DNA of 64,000 bases, taken from positions 1-64,000 of the forward strand of contig NZ_BCTZ01000009.1 in NCBI RefSeq assembly GCF_001591025.1, read 5' to 3'. Below the pieces are notes generated by a model, which made no database searches, was not told the DNA's origin, and saw nothing but the letters and a program-made list of their open reading frames with translations. This document shows positions 51,174 through 59,556 of the stretch, in pieces. The translations under genes were made by a program, and so were the position numbers. This DNA is from Sphingomonas soli NBRC 100801. GTDB lineage: Bacteria > Pseudomonadota > Alphaproteobacteria > Sphingomonadales > Sphingomonadaceae. Positions within the stretch are counted from its first letter, which is position 1. Each line of letters begins with the position of its first letter.

Positions 51174-53402
51174 TCAGAACGTCTTGAGCAGCTTCACCCC
51201 GTACTGGCGCGGTGTGCCGGCGAAGTAGAGGCCGGAGTTGAGCGCTGCAGGGTAATGCTGGTTGGTCAGGTTGGTGCCATAGGCCGTGAGCGTCCACGTG
51301 CCATGATTATAGGCGATCTGCGCGTTGAGAATGTTGCGCTCGACGATGCTGTCGCCGCGCGAGACATTCTCGAACAGGGTTGCCCATTGCTGCCCGATAT
51401 GGCCGAAATTGGCGCGCGGGGTCAGCTTGTCACCATTGCCCAGCTCCAGCGTATATTCCGCGCTGAAGTTGAAGGTCAGGTCCGGCGCATAGGTCTGGCG
51501 GCGGCCCTTCAGGTTGATGCAGTTGGTCGCGAGCGCCGAACCGCCGGTAAGCGGATCGCAGGCGCCGGTCGCGGCAATGCGCGGGTCGCTGGCATAGAAC
51601 TGGCCCAGTTCGCTGCGCAGCACGTTCACACCGGCACCCAGCTTCAGATTGCCGAGATGCAGGTCCGCCTGTGCCTCGAAGCCATAAATCTTCGTGCTGT
51701 TCGGCACGTTGAGCTCGATCCCGAAGGTCGGGAACGTCGGATAGCCGATGATGACCTGGAAGTTCTTATAGTCGTTATAGAAGGCGCTGACCGTGGTGCG
51801 GACCTTGCCGCCAGCGAAATTGCCCTTCCAGCCGCCTTCGTACGAGGTGATTTCCTCGGGCTTGAACGGCGCAGGATTGCCCAGGCCCACCGGCAGGTTG
51901 AGGCCGCCCGGACGGAAGCCGGTGGCGACGAAGCCGTAGAAATAATGATCCTGGCTCGCCTTCCAGCCCAGCGACACCTTGTACGATACGTTGTCCGACT
52001 TGACCGACTGATAGGCCGCGATCGGCGTGCCATACTGGATCACGTCGACTTCGTTGGTCGACTTGCTCTCGGTGTAGCGCGCACCGGCTTCGATCTTGAG
52101 GTTCGGCGTGATGTTGAACCCGATCTGACCGAACGCGGCATAGCTGTACGTCAGGTTGTTGCCCTGCAGCTTGTACTGCGCCGCCGGCAGGTTGAACGGA
52201 TAGGCCAAGTCGATGACGAAGTCATAGGGCCGGCGGAAGTGATAGTCGTTCCACACGCCGAACGCGCCGAGCAGCCAGGTGAAGCGCTGGTTGTCGGGCG
52301 AAATGATATTGAACTCGGTCGTGATCTGCTGCTCATCGACGCTGTCGTAGAAGTACGAAGTGCCGGTCGATGTGCCGTCCAGATCGGCCTGGTACATCGT
52401 GTTGCCCCACTGGTAGCTCGATACCGAGCGCAGCTTCACGCCGCCTGCAGTCTCCAGCTCAGCCTTCAGCACCTGACGGATCATGTGGTCGCGCGCGGCC
52501 TGAGGCGCGTTGAACGACACGTCATACAGATCGCGATAGTTGGGGTTCGGCGTGTTCGTGCCCGGCAGAGTCTTGTAATAATTGGCGAACGGGCTGGCCG
52601 GATAGGCACCCATGTCGATCCACGAATAGTCGGTCTTCGACGAGATCGTCAGGTTGTCGCTCGGCTTCCACAACAGGCTGAGACGTGCCGACAGGATGCC
52701 GACATCGCCCTTGTCATAGGCGTAAGGCGCGCCGCCCGGGCCCTTGACGTTGAAGAAGCTGTCGCGGCGCGACGTATAGACGGCTGCACGAGCGGCGAAG
52801 GTGCTGCTGATCGGGAGGTTCACCGCGCCCTGGAATCCGGCTTCGTTGTAGTTGCCGTAATTGACGTTGAAATAGCCGTGATTGCCGCCATCGATCATCG
52901 GATCGTTGGTGTTGACGAACACCGCGCCGCCGGTCGCGTTCTGGCCGACGATCGTGCCCTGCGGGCCGCGCAGGACCTGGATGTTCGCCACGTCGTAATA
53001 GGGCTCGCCCTGGAAATAGCCCGGGAAGCTCGGCACGCCGTCGCGATAGGTGATCACACCGGTCGTGGTCTGCGTGTTGTGCTCGGCCTTGCCGATGCCG
53101 CGAACGTTGAAATCATTGCCCTGGCCGAAATTGTTGACGACGATCGAGGGCATCGCGAACTGAAGCGCGTCGACATTGACGACGCCCTTATTCTCCAGAT
53201 CGGTGCCCGACAGGACGGTGGCGGAGATCGCCGAGGTCATCAGGTTTTCGCTGCGGCGGGTCGCGGTGACGACGATCTCGTCTTCGCCCCCCTGCTCGGC
53301 GGCTTCGCTAGGGGCGCTCTGCGGCGCGGTCTGGGCCGCGGCCGAACCGCTCCAGACGACTGCCAATGCGGACGCACCCAGCAATATGGCACGGTTAATC
53401 AT
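51174..53402 (-). CDS. TonB-dependent outer-membrane receptor, second type
   Basis: This 742-residue receptor has a signal peptide (cleaved after AAAQ, residue 24), TonB box EIVVTATR (42-49), a plug with VLRGPQGTIVGQNATGGAVFV and a barrel ending in VKLLKTF. This VLRGPQGT class is abundant in sphingomonads and is often linked to small hydrophobic or aromatic substrates rather than large oligosaccharides. ATG 53402 follows GGGAGGGAAG. Upstream is the TGATATTGACA element shared with the TetR-MFS promoter, so it is likely part of that cluster. Confidence 0.92.
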   Translation of the reverse strand: MINRAILLGASALAVVWSGSAAAQTAPQSAPSEAAEQGGEDEIVVTATRRSENLMTSAISATVLSGTDLENKGVVNVDALQFAMPSIVVNNFGQGNDFNVRGIGKAEHNTQTTTGVITYRDGVPSFPGYFQGEPYYDVANIQVLRGPQGTIVGQNATGGAVFVNTNDPMIDGGNHGYFNVNYGNYNEAGFQGAVNLPISSTFAARAAVYTSRRDSFFNVKGPGGAPYAYDKGDVGILSARLSLLWKPSDNLTISSKTDYSWIDMGAYPASPFANYYKTLPGTNTPNPNYRDLYDVSFNAPQAARDHMIRQVLKAELETAGGVKLRSVSSYQWGNTMYQADLDGTSTGTSYFYDSVDEQQITTEFNIISPDNQRFTWLLGAFGVWNDYHFRRPYDFVIDLAYPFNLPAAQYKLQGNNLTYSYAAFGQIGFNITPNLKIEAGARYTESKSTNEVDVIQYGTPIAAYQSVKSDNVSYKVSLGWKASQDHYFYGFVATGFRPGGLNLPVGLGNPAPFKPEEITSYEGGWKGNFAGGKVRTTVSAFYNDYKNFQVIIGYPTFPTFGIELNVPNSTKIYGFEAQADLHLGNLKLGAGVNVLRSELGQFYASDPRIAATGACDPLTGGSALATNCINLKGRRQTYAPDLTFNFSAEYTLELGNGDKLTPRANFGHIGQQWATLFENVSRGDSIVERNILNAQIAYNHGTWTLTAYGTNLTNQHYPAALNSGLYFAGTPRQYGVKLLKTF

Positions 53403-53496
53403 ACTTCCCTCCCAAAACATGGCCGGCACGCTCTGCGGCGCGGTTGGGCGGAATTGCCTCAAAGTCCGGCAGCTTGCAATACTAATTCTCTCCCGA

Positions 53497-53512
53497 GTGA
53501 ATGATATTGACA
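53497..53512. promoter_or_regulatory. Element shared with the TetR-MFS promoter region
   Basis: GTGAATGATATTGACA here matches GTGATAG-TGATATTGACA at 46461-46478 over the final 11 bp. The element lies 95 bp upstream of the receptor ATG. Confidence 0.5.
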
Positions 53513-53618
53513 CAGCGCGGCAGGCAGCATCACGGGGCACTTCCTTGCGCACTGCCCCCCCCTGGCGCCGAAGGCGCGCGGCTTGAGCGCGGCACGGAAA
53601 GGCTGCAAGGGAGGCAGG

Positions 53619-53816
53619 ATGCGTACCACTTCCGACATGGCCAGCGTCCGGCTCTATCACCTGAGTGAAAATGATGCGGCGGCCGAGACCCTGTTCTACG
53701 GCCCGCTCGCCGAGGCGCTGATGATAGCGCGGCAGCAAACGGAGGAGGTGCAGGCCGGCCTGTGGATCGCGACCGAGAATGATGTGGTCGCCTATCTCGA
53801 CATCGATCCCGACTGA
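53619..53816 (+). CDS. Small conserved-looking hypothetical protein
   Basis: This 65-residue soluble protein without membrane segments starts at an ATG with AAGGGAGGCAGG upstream. Its acidic C-terminus ends DIDPD. The pattern (LYHLSENDAAAETLFYGPLAEALMIARQ) suggests a small alpha/beta domain. No function is recognised. A strong ribosome-binding site and codon use similar to neighbours support it being real. Confidence 0.65.
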   Translation: MRTTSDMASVRLYHLSENDAAAETLFYGPLAEALMIARQQTEEVQAGLWIATENDVVAYLDIDPD

Positions 53817-53876
53817 CTGCCGGGCGAAGGCCGGCCGGCCGCTCCGGTCACGCGCAGCGGCCGGGATAGCGAGGAT

Positions 53877-53951
53877 TGGCTGGGGCGCCAGGATTCGAAC
53901 CTGGGAATGGCGGCACCAAAAGCCGCTGCCTTACCACTTGGCGACGCCCCA
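53877..53951 (-). tRNA. tRNA-Gln (anticodon TTG)
   Basis: The minus strand folds into a cloverleaf: acceptor TGGGGCG/CGCCCCA, anticodon stem GCGGC/GCCGC with loop TTTTGGT (TTG at the centre), and T-arm CCAGG-TTCGAAT-CCTGG. Discriminator G is followed by an encoded CCA. Length is 72 nt plus CCA. Confidence 0.95.
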
Positions 53952-53974
53952 ACGGGAAGCGGGCTTATACGGGC

Positions 53975-55081
53975 TTAGAAGAGCCTTTCAACCCAGCCGT
54001 GCGGATCCGGTGCGGTTCCGCGCTGTATTGCAGTCAATTGCTCGCGAAGCCGCTCGGTCAGCATCCCGGGGCCGCCATTGCCGATCTGGAACTCGAAGCC
54101 GCGCCCGCGCACCCGGCCGATCGGCGTGACCACTGCTGCCGTGCCGCATGCAAACGCTTCGCGCAGCTTCCCGCTCTCGGCATCGGCGCGCCATTGCTCG
54201 AGCGAATATTGCTCCTCGCGCACATCAATGCCCACGTCCTTCGCCAGCGTGAGCAGCGAATCGCGGGTAATGCCGGGCAGGATCGTGCCCCCCAGCGGTG
54301 GCGTGATCAGCGATCCATCCTCGAACGCGAAGAACACGTTCATGCCGCCCAGTTCCTCCACGTTGCGGTTCTCCACCGCGTCGAGGAACACGACCTGATC
54401 GCAGCCTTCGCGGATCGCTTCGGCCTGCGCGACAAGGCTCGCGGCATAGTTGCCGCCGCACTTTGCCGCGCCCGTACCGCCCGGTGCGGCGCGGGTGTAA
54501 TGCTCGCTCACCCACAAGGTGACCGAGGGAGCCCCACCCTTGAAATAGGCGCCTGCGGGCGATGCGAGCACGATATAGGTGTATTCGCTCGCCGGCTTCA
54601 CGCCGAGGAAGACTTCGCTCGCGAACATGAAGGGCCGCAGATAGAGCGATCCGCCCTCGCCTTCCGGAATCCAGTCGCGATCGACTTCGACGAGTTTGCG
54701 GATCGAGGACAGGAACGCCTCTTCCGGCAAGGGCGCCATCGCCAGGCGTTCGGCGGATTCGCGGAACCGCGCGGCATTGGCTTCCGGGCGGAACAGGGCC
54801 GCGCCGCCGTCCGGCAAGCGATAGGCTTTCAGCCCTTCGAAAATTTCCTGCGCATAATGCAGCACGGCGCAGGCCGGATCGATCGACAGCGGCCCGCGCG
54901 GCATCACCCGGGCATCGTGCCAGCCGCGATCGACGTGATATTTGATCATAACCATATGATCGGTGAAACGCTTGCCGAAGCCGGGATTGGCGAGGATCTC
55001 GGCGCGATCGGCTGCGGATACGGGATTGGCGTGTGCCTCAAACTCGTAATCCAGGATCGTCGCGTCTGCCATTTCCGTCAT
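53975..55081 (-). CDS. ilvE: Branched-chain amino-acid aminotransferase
   Basis: This 368-residue class IV PLP aminotransferase is of the long (eukaryote/Gram-positive-like) BCAT type. The PLP lysine is in GAAKCGGNYAAS. Other motifs are HYAQEIFEGLKAYR, LYLRPFMFAS, FLDAVENRNVEELGGMN and GTILPGITRDS. It converts leucine, isoleucine and valine to the 2-oxo acids and back. The start is at 55081 or the in-frame ATG 55072. It is divergent from the MarR gene with about 50 bp between. Confidence 0.93.
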   Translation of the reverse strand: MTEMADATILDYEFEAHANPVSAADRAEILANPGFGKRFTDHMVMIKYHVDRGWHDARVMPRGPLSIDPACAVLHYAQEIFEGLKAYRLPDGGAALFRPEANAARFRESAERLAMAPLPEEAFLSSIRKLVEVDRDWIPEGEGGSLYLRPFMFASEVFLGVKPASEYTYIVLASPAGAYFKGGAPSVTLWVSEHYTRAAPGGTGAAKCGGNYAASLVAQAEAIREGCDQVVFLDAVENRNVEELGGMNVFFAFEDGSLITPPLGGTILPGITRDSLLTLAKDVGIDVREEQYSLEQWRADAESGKLREAFACGTAAVVTPIGRVRGRGFEFQIGNGGPGMLTERLREQLTAIQRGTAPDPHGWVERLF

Positions 55082-55132
55082 CCGTTACTTGGGTGCCCTT
55101 TGGGTTGCGCAGGGTTAGGCGCGGTGGCAAAG

Positions 55133-55642
55133 ATGGTCAACATGGCTGTCCCAATTCCTCCATCGCCGAACGCCGCCTCGCCGCTGTTCCTGCGCGAGCC
55201 GGAGATCCGGCGCGGCGTGGAGCTGCTATATTTCGGCTATGCCCATCTCACCCGCTCGATCGACGCGGGGCTGGCGGCGCAGGGGCTGGGACGCGCGCAT
55301 CATCGCGCGCTCTATTTCATCGCACGCAAACCGGGGCTTACGGTGAGCGAGTTGCTCGCCCTGCTGGCGATCACCAAGCAATCGCTGGGCCGCGTGCTCG
55401 GCGAACTGGGCGAGCGCGGGCTGGTCGAGACGCGCGCGGGCGATCGCGACCGGCGGCAGCGCCTGCTGCGGCTGACCCCTGACGGCACGGCGCTGGAGGC
55501 GGAGTTGTTCGAAGCGCTGCGCGAGAAGATGTCCGGCGCCTATTCCAGCGCGGGCCAGGGTGCCGTGGGCGGCTTCTGGGCGGTGCTGGAAGGTCTGGTG
55601 CCCGAAGACGAACGCGGACGGATCTTCGATCTGCGCAAATAG
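55133..55642 (+). CDS. MarR-family transcriptional regulator
   Basis: This protein of about 169 residues has a winged helix (RALYFIARKPGLTVSELLALL, then TKQSLGRVLGELGERGLVETR, with the wing DRDRRQRLLRLT). The start is uncertain among GTG 55124, ATG 55133 and ATG 55142, none with a clear ribosome-binding site. Divergent to ilvE, which may be its target. Confidence 0.85.
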   Translation: MVNMAVPIPPSPNAASPLFLREPEIRRGVELLYFGYAHLTRSIDAGLAAQGLGRAHHRALYFIARKPGLTVSELLALLAITKQSLGRVLGELGERGLVETRAGDRDRRQRLLRLTPDGTALEAELFEALREKMSGAYSSAGQGAVGGFWAVLEGLVPEDERGRIFDLRK

Positions 55643-55644
55643 CC

Positions 55645-55869
55645 TTAGGGGCTGTCGGGCTCGTCCACCGCGATGAAGATGCCGCCGCCAACGATGGCCA
55701 GCAGCCCGATGACGGCGATCAACGGCGGCGGGGTGATCGAGGAGGCCTTCTTGGCGGACGTCGAGGCGCGCGGAGAAAGCGCGGACGCCGATCCCTGCGC
55801 CAGCGCCGGGCCGGCCGCAAGCGACATTGCGGCGATGCCGATGGCGGTTTTGCTGAACAGTCTTTTCAT
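55645..55869 (-). CDS. Small exported membrane protein of unknown function
   Basis: This 74-residue protein has a signal peptide (cleavage after ALA, residue 24), a short Ser/Ala/Lys-rich linker and one hydrophobic helix (about 50-67, LIAVIGLLAIVGGGIFIAV) with an acidic tail. AGGAGG precedes the ATG. The layout, a signal peptide plus a near-C-terminal transmembrane segment, matches many small sphingomonad proteins without known function. Confidence 0.78.
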   Translation of the reverse strand: MKRLFSKTAIGIAAMSLAAGPALAQGSASALSPRASTSAKKASSITPPPLIAVIGLLAIVGGGIFIAVDEPDSP

Positions 55870-56031
55870 GAGCGAACCTCCTGCACGGGACCGGGGCTCA
55901 ATCCCTGGGTGGCGCGATGGTTTCGCGCATCCATGTTGCAATGCGGCAGGTCGAAAGCGCGATGCGTCGGGCCGGGGGTTGGCAGCGCCGCCGCCCGGAC
56001 ATACACCCCGGTCGTGCGTGTCGCCGGAGCC

Positions 56032-57477
56032 ATGAACCGCCTGCTGCCCCTCTTCGCCCTCGCGCTCGCCGCTTGCGGCAGTAGCGGGCAACGCAAGGAT
56101 GACGCCCCCGTAGCGGTCAGCGCGATCGGCGGCGCTTTGGAGACCGGCGACCCGAACCGCGGCACGCTGACGAATCCGGACCGCGTGCTGCTCGGTGCCA
56201 CCGCCCAGGGGCTGGTGCGCTTCGACGCTGCCGGCCAGATCGAGCCGGGCCTGGCCGAGCGCTGGATCGTCATCGACGATGGGCGCAGCTTCATCTTCCG
56301 GCTGAGCGAAGCGCAATGGAGCGACGGCGAGCCGGTGACCGCCACCCAGGTGGTGCGGGCGTTGCGCCGCGCCATCGCTGCGGACAGCCGCAACGCTTTG
56401 TCCCCGTTCATCGCGGTCATCGACGAGATCGTCGAGATGACGCCCCAGGTGATCGAGGTCAGGCTCAAGCGCCCCCGGCCCGATCTGCTCCAGCTTTTCG
56501 CCCAGCCCGAGCTTGCGGTGACGCGCGATGGCAAGGGCAGCGGACCTTTCCGCATCGCGCGGACGAATGCGCGCGGGATGCTGCTGCGACCGGTTCCCGG
56601 CCCCGAGGCAGCGGACGATGAGGGCCCAGCGCCGGAGGAGACCATCCTGCTGCGCGGCGAGCGCGCAGCCGCCGCGCTTTCGCGGTTCAAGGATGGCCAG
56701 TCGGACCTGATCCTGGGTGGCACTTTTGCCGATTGGCCCATCGTGGGGGCAGCGGGGATCGCCCCCGCCAATATCCGGATGGATAGCGCGCTGGGCCTGT
56801 TCGGCCTGGCGGTGAGCCGTCGCGAGGGCTTTCTTGCCGAACCAGCGGGCCGCGCCGCAGTAGCGATGGCGATCGACCGCAAGGGGCTAACTGCGGCGCT
56901 CAACCCCGATTGGGCGCCGGTTGAAACGCTGCTGCCCGCCCAGATCGATTCCGCCGTCCCGCCCGCCCAGCCTGCCTGGGCCCCGCTCACGCTTGAGGCG
57001 CGGCGCAGCAGCGCGCGGGCCAGCGTTGCGGCGTGGCGGCGCGAGCATGGCGCGGCGCCCGTGCTGCGCCTCGCGCTGCCCGCCGGGCCGGGCTCCACGA
57101 TCGTCTGGGCCTATGTCGCAGAGGCGATCCGCGCGATCGGCGCGGACGCGGTTCGCGTGGCGGCGGGTGACGACGCCGATTTGCGGCTGATCGATGCTGT
57201 CGCGCCGTATGACAGCGGGCGATGGTTCGTGGCAAACGCCTGCGCGCCATGCAGCGACGCCGCCAGGGTCCTGGTCGAGGCGGGCCGCGATGCTCCCGAC
57301 CTGCCGGCCCGCGCCCGGCGCATCGCCGAAGCGGACGCCGCGCTCACTGCCGACGCCGCATTTATTCCCATTGCCCAGCCGCTCCGCTGGTCTATCGTCG
57401 CCCTGCGGCTGCGTGCGTGGCAGGGGAACAGCCGCGCGTGGCACCCGTTGAACCACCTGCGAAACGATACGAGGTGA
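56032..57477 (+). CDS. Extracellular solute-binding lipoprotein, family 5
   Basis: This 481-residue lipoprotein (lipobox LAAC, Cys15) has the family 5 (peptide/nickel/oligosaccharide) binding-protein order: GALETGDPNRGTL near the N-terminus, LAERWIVIDDGRSFIFRL, WSDGEPVTATQVVRALRRA and AMAIDRKGLTAAL. No permease or ATPase genes are adjacent, so it is an orphan binding protein. It may deliver ligand to a transporter elsewhere or have another role. ATG 56032 begins the signal peptide. Confidence 0.85.
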   Translation: MNRLLPLFALALAACGSSGQRKDDAPVAVSAIGGALETGDPNRGTLTNPDRVLLGATAQGLVRFDAAGQIEPGLAERWIVIDDGRSFIFRLSEAQWSDGEPVTATQVVRALRRAIAADSRNALSPFIAVIDEIVEMTPQVIEVRLKRPRPDLLQLFAQPELAVTRDGKGSGPFRIARTNARGMLLRPVPGPEAADDEGPAPEETILLRGERAAAALSRFKDGQSDLILGGTFADWPIVGAAGIAPANIRMDSALGLFGLAVSRREGFLAEPAGRAAVAMAIDRKGLTAALNPDWAPVETLLPAQIDSAVPPAQPAWAPLTLEARRSSARASVAAWRREHGAAPVLRLALPAGPGSTIVWAYVAEAIRAIGADAVRVAAGDDADLRLIDAVAPYDSGRWFVANACAPCSDAARVLVEAGRDAPDLPARARRIAEADAALTADAAFIPIAQPLRWSIVALRLRAWQGNSRAWHPLNHLRNDTR

Positions 57478-57482
57478 GCGAA

Positions 57483-57905
57483 GTGGCAAAGCCGACGCGA
57501 ATGGCTTCCGGACTCGGACCGGATTTGCCGCTGGGCAGGGACGCAGCAGCCGTCCGTCGGCGGATCGAAGCGATGGAAAAATTGCTCGAACGCGGCTTCA
57601 CGATCCCGGGCACGAACCAGAAGTTCGGCCTGGATTTCATCCTTGGCCTGATCCCCGTCGGCGGTGACGTGCTGACGGCGGCCATGGGGCTCTACATGGT
57701 TTGGGAAGCGCGCAACCTGGGCATGTCGAAGACCGCGATGGTCCGGATGCTGGGCAATGTCGGCTTCGATACCGCATTGGGCGCGGTTCCGCTCCTGGGC
57801 GATGCGGCCGATTTCTTCTTCCGCTCCAATTCGCGCAACCTGCGGATCATCCGCAAGCATCTCGACAAGCACCACCCATCGACCGCGACGATCAATCAGC
57901 GCTGA
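57483..57905 (+). CDS. DUF4112 membrane-associated protein
   Basis: This 140-residue protein has the DUF4112 pattern: RIEAMEKLLERGFTIPGTNQKFGLDFILGLIPVGGDVLTAAMGLYMVWEA, then LGNVGFDTALGAVPLLGDAADFFFRSN. It has two hydrophobic segments around 58-80 and 95-112. GTG 57483 is chosen because GAGGTGA lies 6 bp before it. A GTG at 57474 overlapping the previous stop is possible. Function unknown. Confidence 0.8.
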   Translation: MAKPTRMASGLGPDLPLGRDAAAVRRRIEAMEKLLERGFTIPGTNQKFGLDFILGLIPVGGDVLTAAMGLYMVWEARNLGMSKTAMVRMLGNVGFDTALGAVPLLGDAADFFFRSNSRNLRIIRKHLDKHHPSTATINQR

Positions 57906-57911
57906 ACGGCC

Positions 57912-58628
57912 TCAGCGCCGCGCGCCGCCGCGCCAGATCTTGACCAGCGCCGCATCGGGTGCCCCCGCCCCCGGCTTGCAGCGCGCGTAGCGCAGCCTGG
58001 TATCGAGGCAGAACCATAGCTCATCGAGCCAGTTCTGGCGCGTCAGCGTCACGCGCATCGCGGATGCGGGGATGCCGGGATTGGCCGCTGCCATCTGTAC
58101 CTTGAACTGGCCGACCGTGAGTGTACGCCGCGACAATGCGTCCATATCGGGATAGCGCAAAGGATCGTACAGCCGCCGCGCCTTGGCGAAATAATCCTCG
58201 GCATTGCCCGGCATGCAGGTGCCGTGCTTCGCCCATTCGTGCTGGATCAATTGCGCGGACGGCGTCGCGCACAGGTTCGCGCGGATCACGGCGTCGGGTA
58301 GGATCGTGGTGCGGGTGCAATATTGCGGCCAGCTTTTCCCCACGCCATCGGGCCACAGGCCATGCAGCGTGAAGCCGAAGCGATTGGGGCCGCCGCACTG
58401 GAACTTGTTGTCCCCCTTGCCGCCATTGGCGCGGCAATATCCCGGGCTCCATGTCAGCGCGAGCGTGTAGCCGCCGATCGGCAGCACGCGTGTGGGTTCG
58501 GCGGTGGTCGGCAGATCGGGCCGGGGCCGCTGGATCTTGGCCGGCACGGCGCAGGACTGCGCCTGGGCGAAGGCGGGACCGGCCAGCAGCATCGCAGCGG
58601 TCGCAACAGCGCTCGAGATTGTTCGCAT
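57912..58628 (-). CDS. Secreted ribonuclease T2
   Basis: This 238-residue exported RNase T2 has a signal peptide cleaved after residue 22-24. Catalytic segments are CAS I FGFTLHGLWPDG (His89) and CAS II QHEWAKHGTC (Glu131, His135). Paired cysteines suggest disulfides. It cleaves RNA endonucleolytically in the periplasm. ATG 58628 is favoured since GAGGG lies 8 bp upstream. Its start is 9 bp after the nadC stop, so co-transcription is likely. Confidence 0.92.
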   Translation of the reverse strand: MRTISSAVATAAMLLAGPAFAQAQSCAVPAKIQRPRPDLPTTAEPTRVLPIGGYTLALTWSPGYCRANGGKGDNKFQCGGPNRFGFTLHGLWPDGVGKSWPQYCTRTTILPDAVIRANLCATPSAQLIQHEWAKHGTCMPGNAEDYFAKARRLYDPLRYPDMDALSRRTLTVGQFKVQMAAANPGIPASAMRVTLTRQNWLDELWFCLDTRLRYARCKPGAGAPDAALVKIWRGGARR

Positions 58629-58637
58629 CGCCATCCC

Positions 58638-59483
58638 TCAGGCCGCCGTGAAATCCAGGCCGATATCAGCCGCCGGAGCCGACTGGGTCAGCCGGCCCAC
58701 GCTGACATAGGTGACCCCGCTCTGGGCAATCGCGCGGATCGTATCGAGCCGGACGCCCCCCGATGCCTCTGTCGGCACGCGCCCGTCGACCAGCTTGACC
58801 GCCTCGCGCAGCGTGTCCGGTCCCATATTGTCGAGCAGGAGGTGCGTGGCACCCGCGTCGAGCGCAGGGGCGATCTGATCGATCCGGTCGACCTCGACGA
58901 TGATGTTGGCGATGCCGGCATCCACCGCGCGGCGCACCGCCTCGCCCACCGATCCCGCAACCGCGACATGATTGTCCTTGATCATCGCCGCGTCCCACAG
59001 GCCCATGCGATGATTGGTCGCTCCGCCCATCCGGGTCGCATATTTCTCCAGCACGCGCAGGCCGGGGATCGTCTTGCGCGTATCGAGCAGGATCGTGCCG
59101 GTCCCCGCAATCGCATCGACATAGCTGCGCGTCATCGTTGCGATGCCCGAAAGGTGCTGGACGGTATTGAGCGCGGACCGCTCGGCCGTGAGCAATGCCC
59201 GCGCTTTGCCCCGCAGCCGCAACAGATCGGTGCCGCCCGGCACGAATGCCCCGTCCTCGACCAGCCGTTCGATCGCCACGTCGGGATCGAGCGCACGGAA
59301 GAACGCCTCGGCGATCCCCAGCCCCGCCACCACGATGGCCTCGCGGCTGTCCATCACCCCATCGAACACCGCATCCGCCGGTATCACCGCAGCGGACGTA
59401 ATGTCTCCGCCATCGCCCAGATCCTCGGCAAGCGTGGAACGGACAAAGGCATCAAGATCGAAGCGGTCGAGCGTGAAGGTCAT
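58638..59483 (-). CDS. nadC: Nicotinate-nucleotide pyrophosphorylase (quinolinate phosphoribosyltransferase)
   Basis: This 281-residue enzyme has the type II PRTase features AEDLGDGGDITS at the N-terminus, AERSALNTVQHLSGIAT, LDTRKTIPGLR and KDNHVAVAGS near 170, and EVDRIDQ. It converts quinolinate and PRPP to nicotinate mononucleotide in NAD synthesis, using the quinolinate from NadA. nadA lies 1 kb upstream on the same strand, with a divergently oriented oxygenase gene inserted between. No nadB is seen. Confidence 0.95.
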   Translation of the reverse strand: MTFTLDRFDLDAFVRSTLAEDLGDGGDITSAAVIPADAVFDGVMDSREAIVVAGLGIAEAFFRALDPDVAIERLVEDGAFVPGGTDLLRLRGKARALLTAERSALNTVQHLSGIATMTRSYVDAIAGTGTILLDTRKTIPGLRVLEKYATRMGGATNHRMGLWDAAMIKDNHVAVAGSVGEAVRRAVDAGIANIIVEVDRIDQIAPALDAGATHLLLDNMGPDTLREAVKLVDGRVPTEASGGVRLDTIRAIAQSGVTYVSVGRLTQSAPAADIGLDFTAA

Positions 59484-59556
59484 GATCCGCGTCTAGCCGC
59501 CCGCGCGCGCCAAAGGAACCGTTGCCGCGCGGCTTTCGCTGCGGCACGCTGCATCG

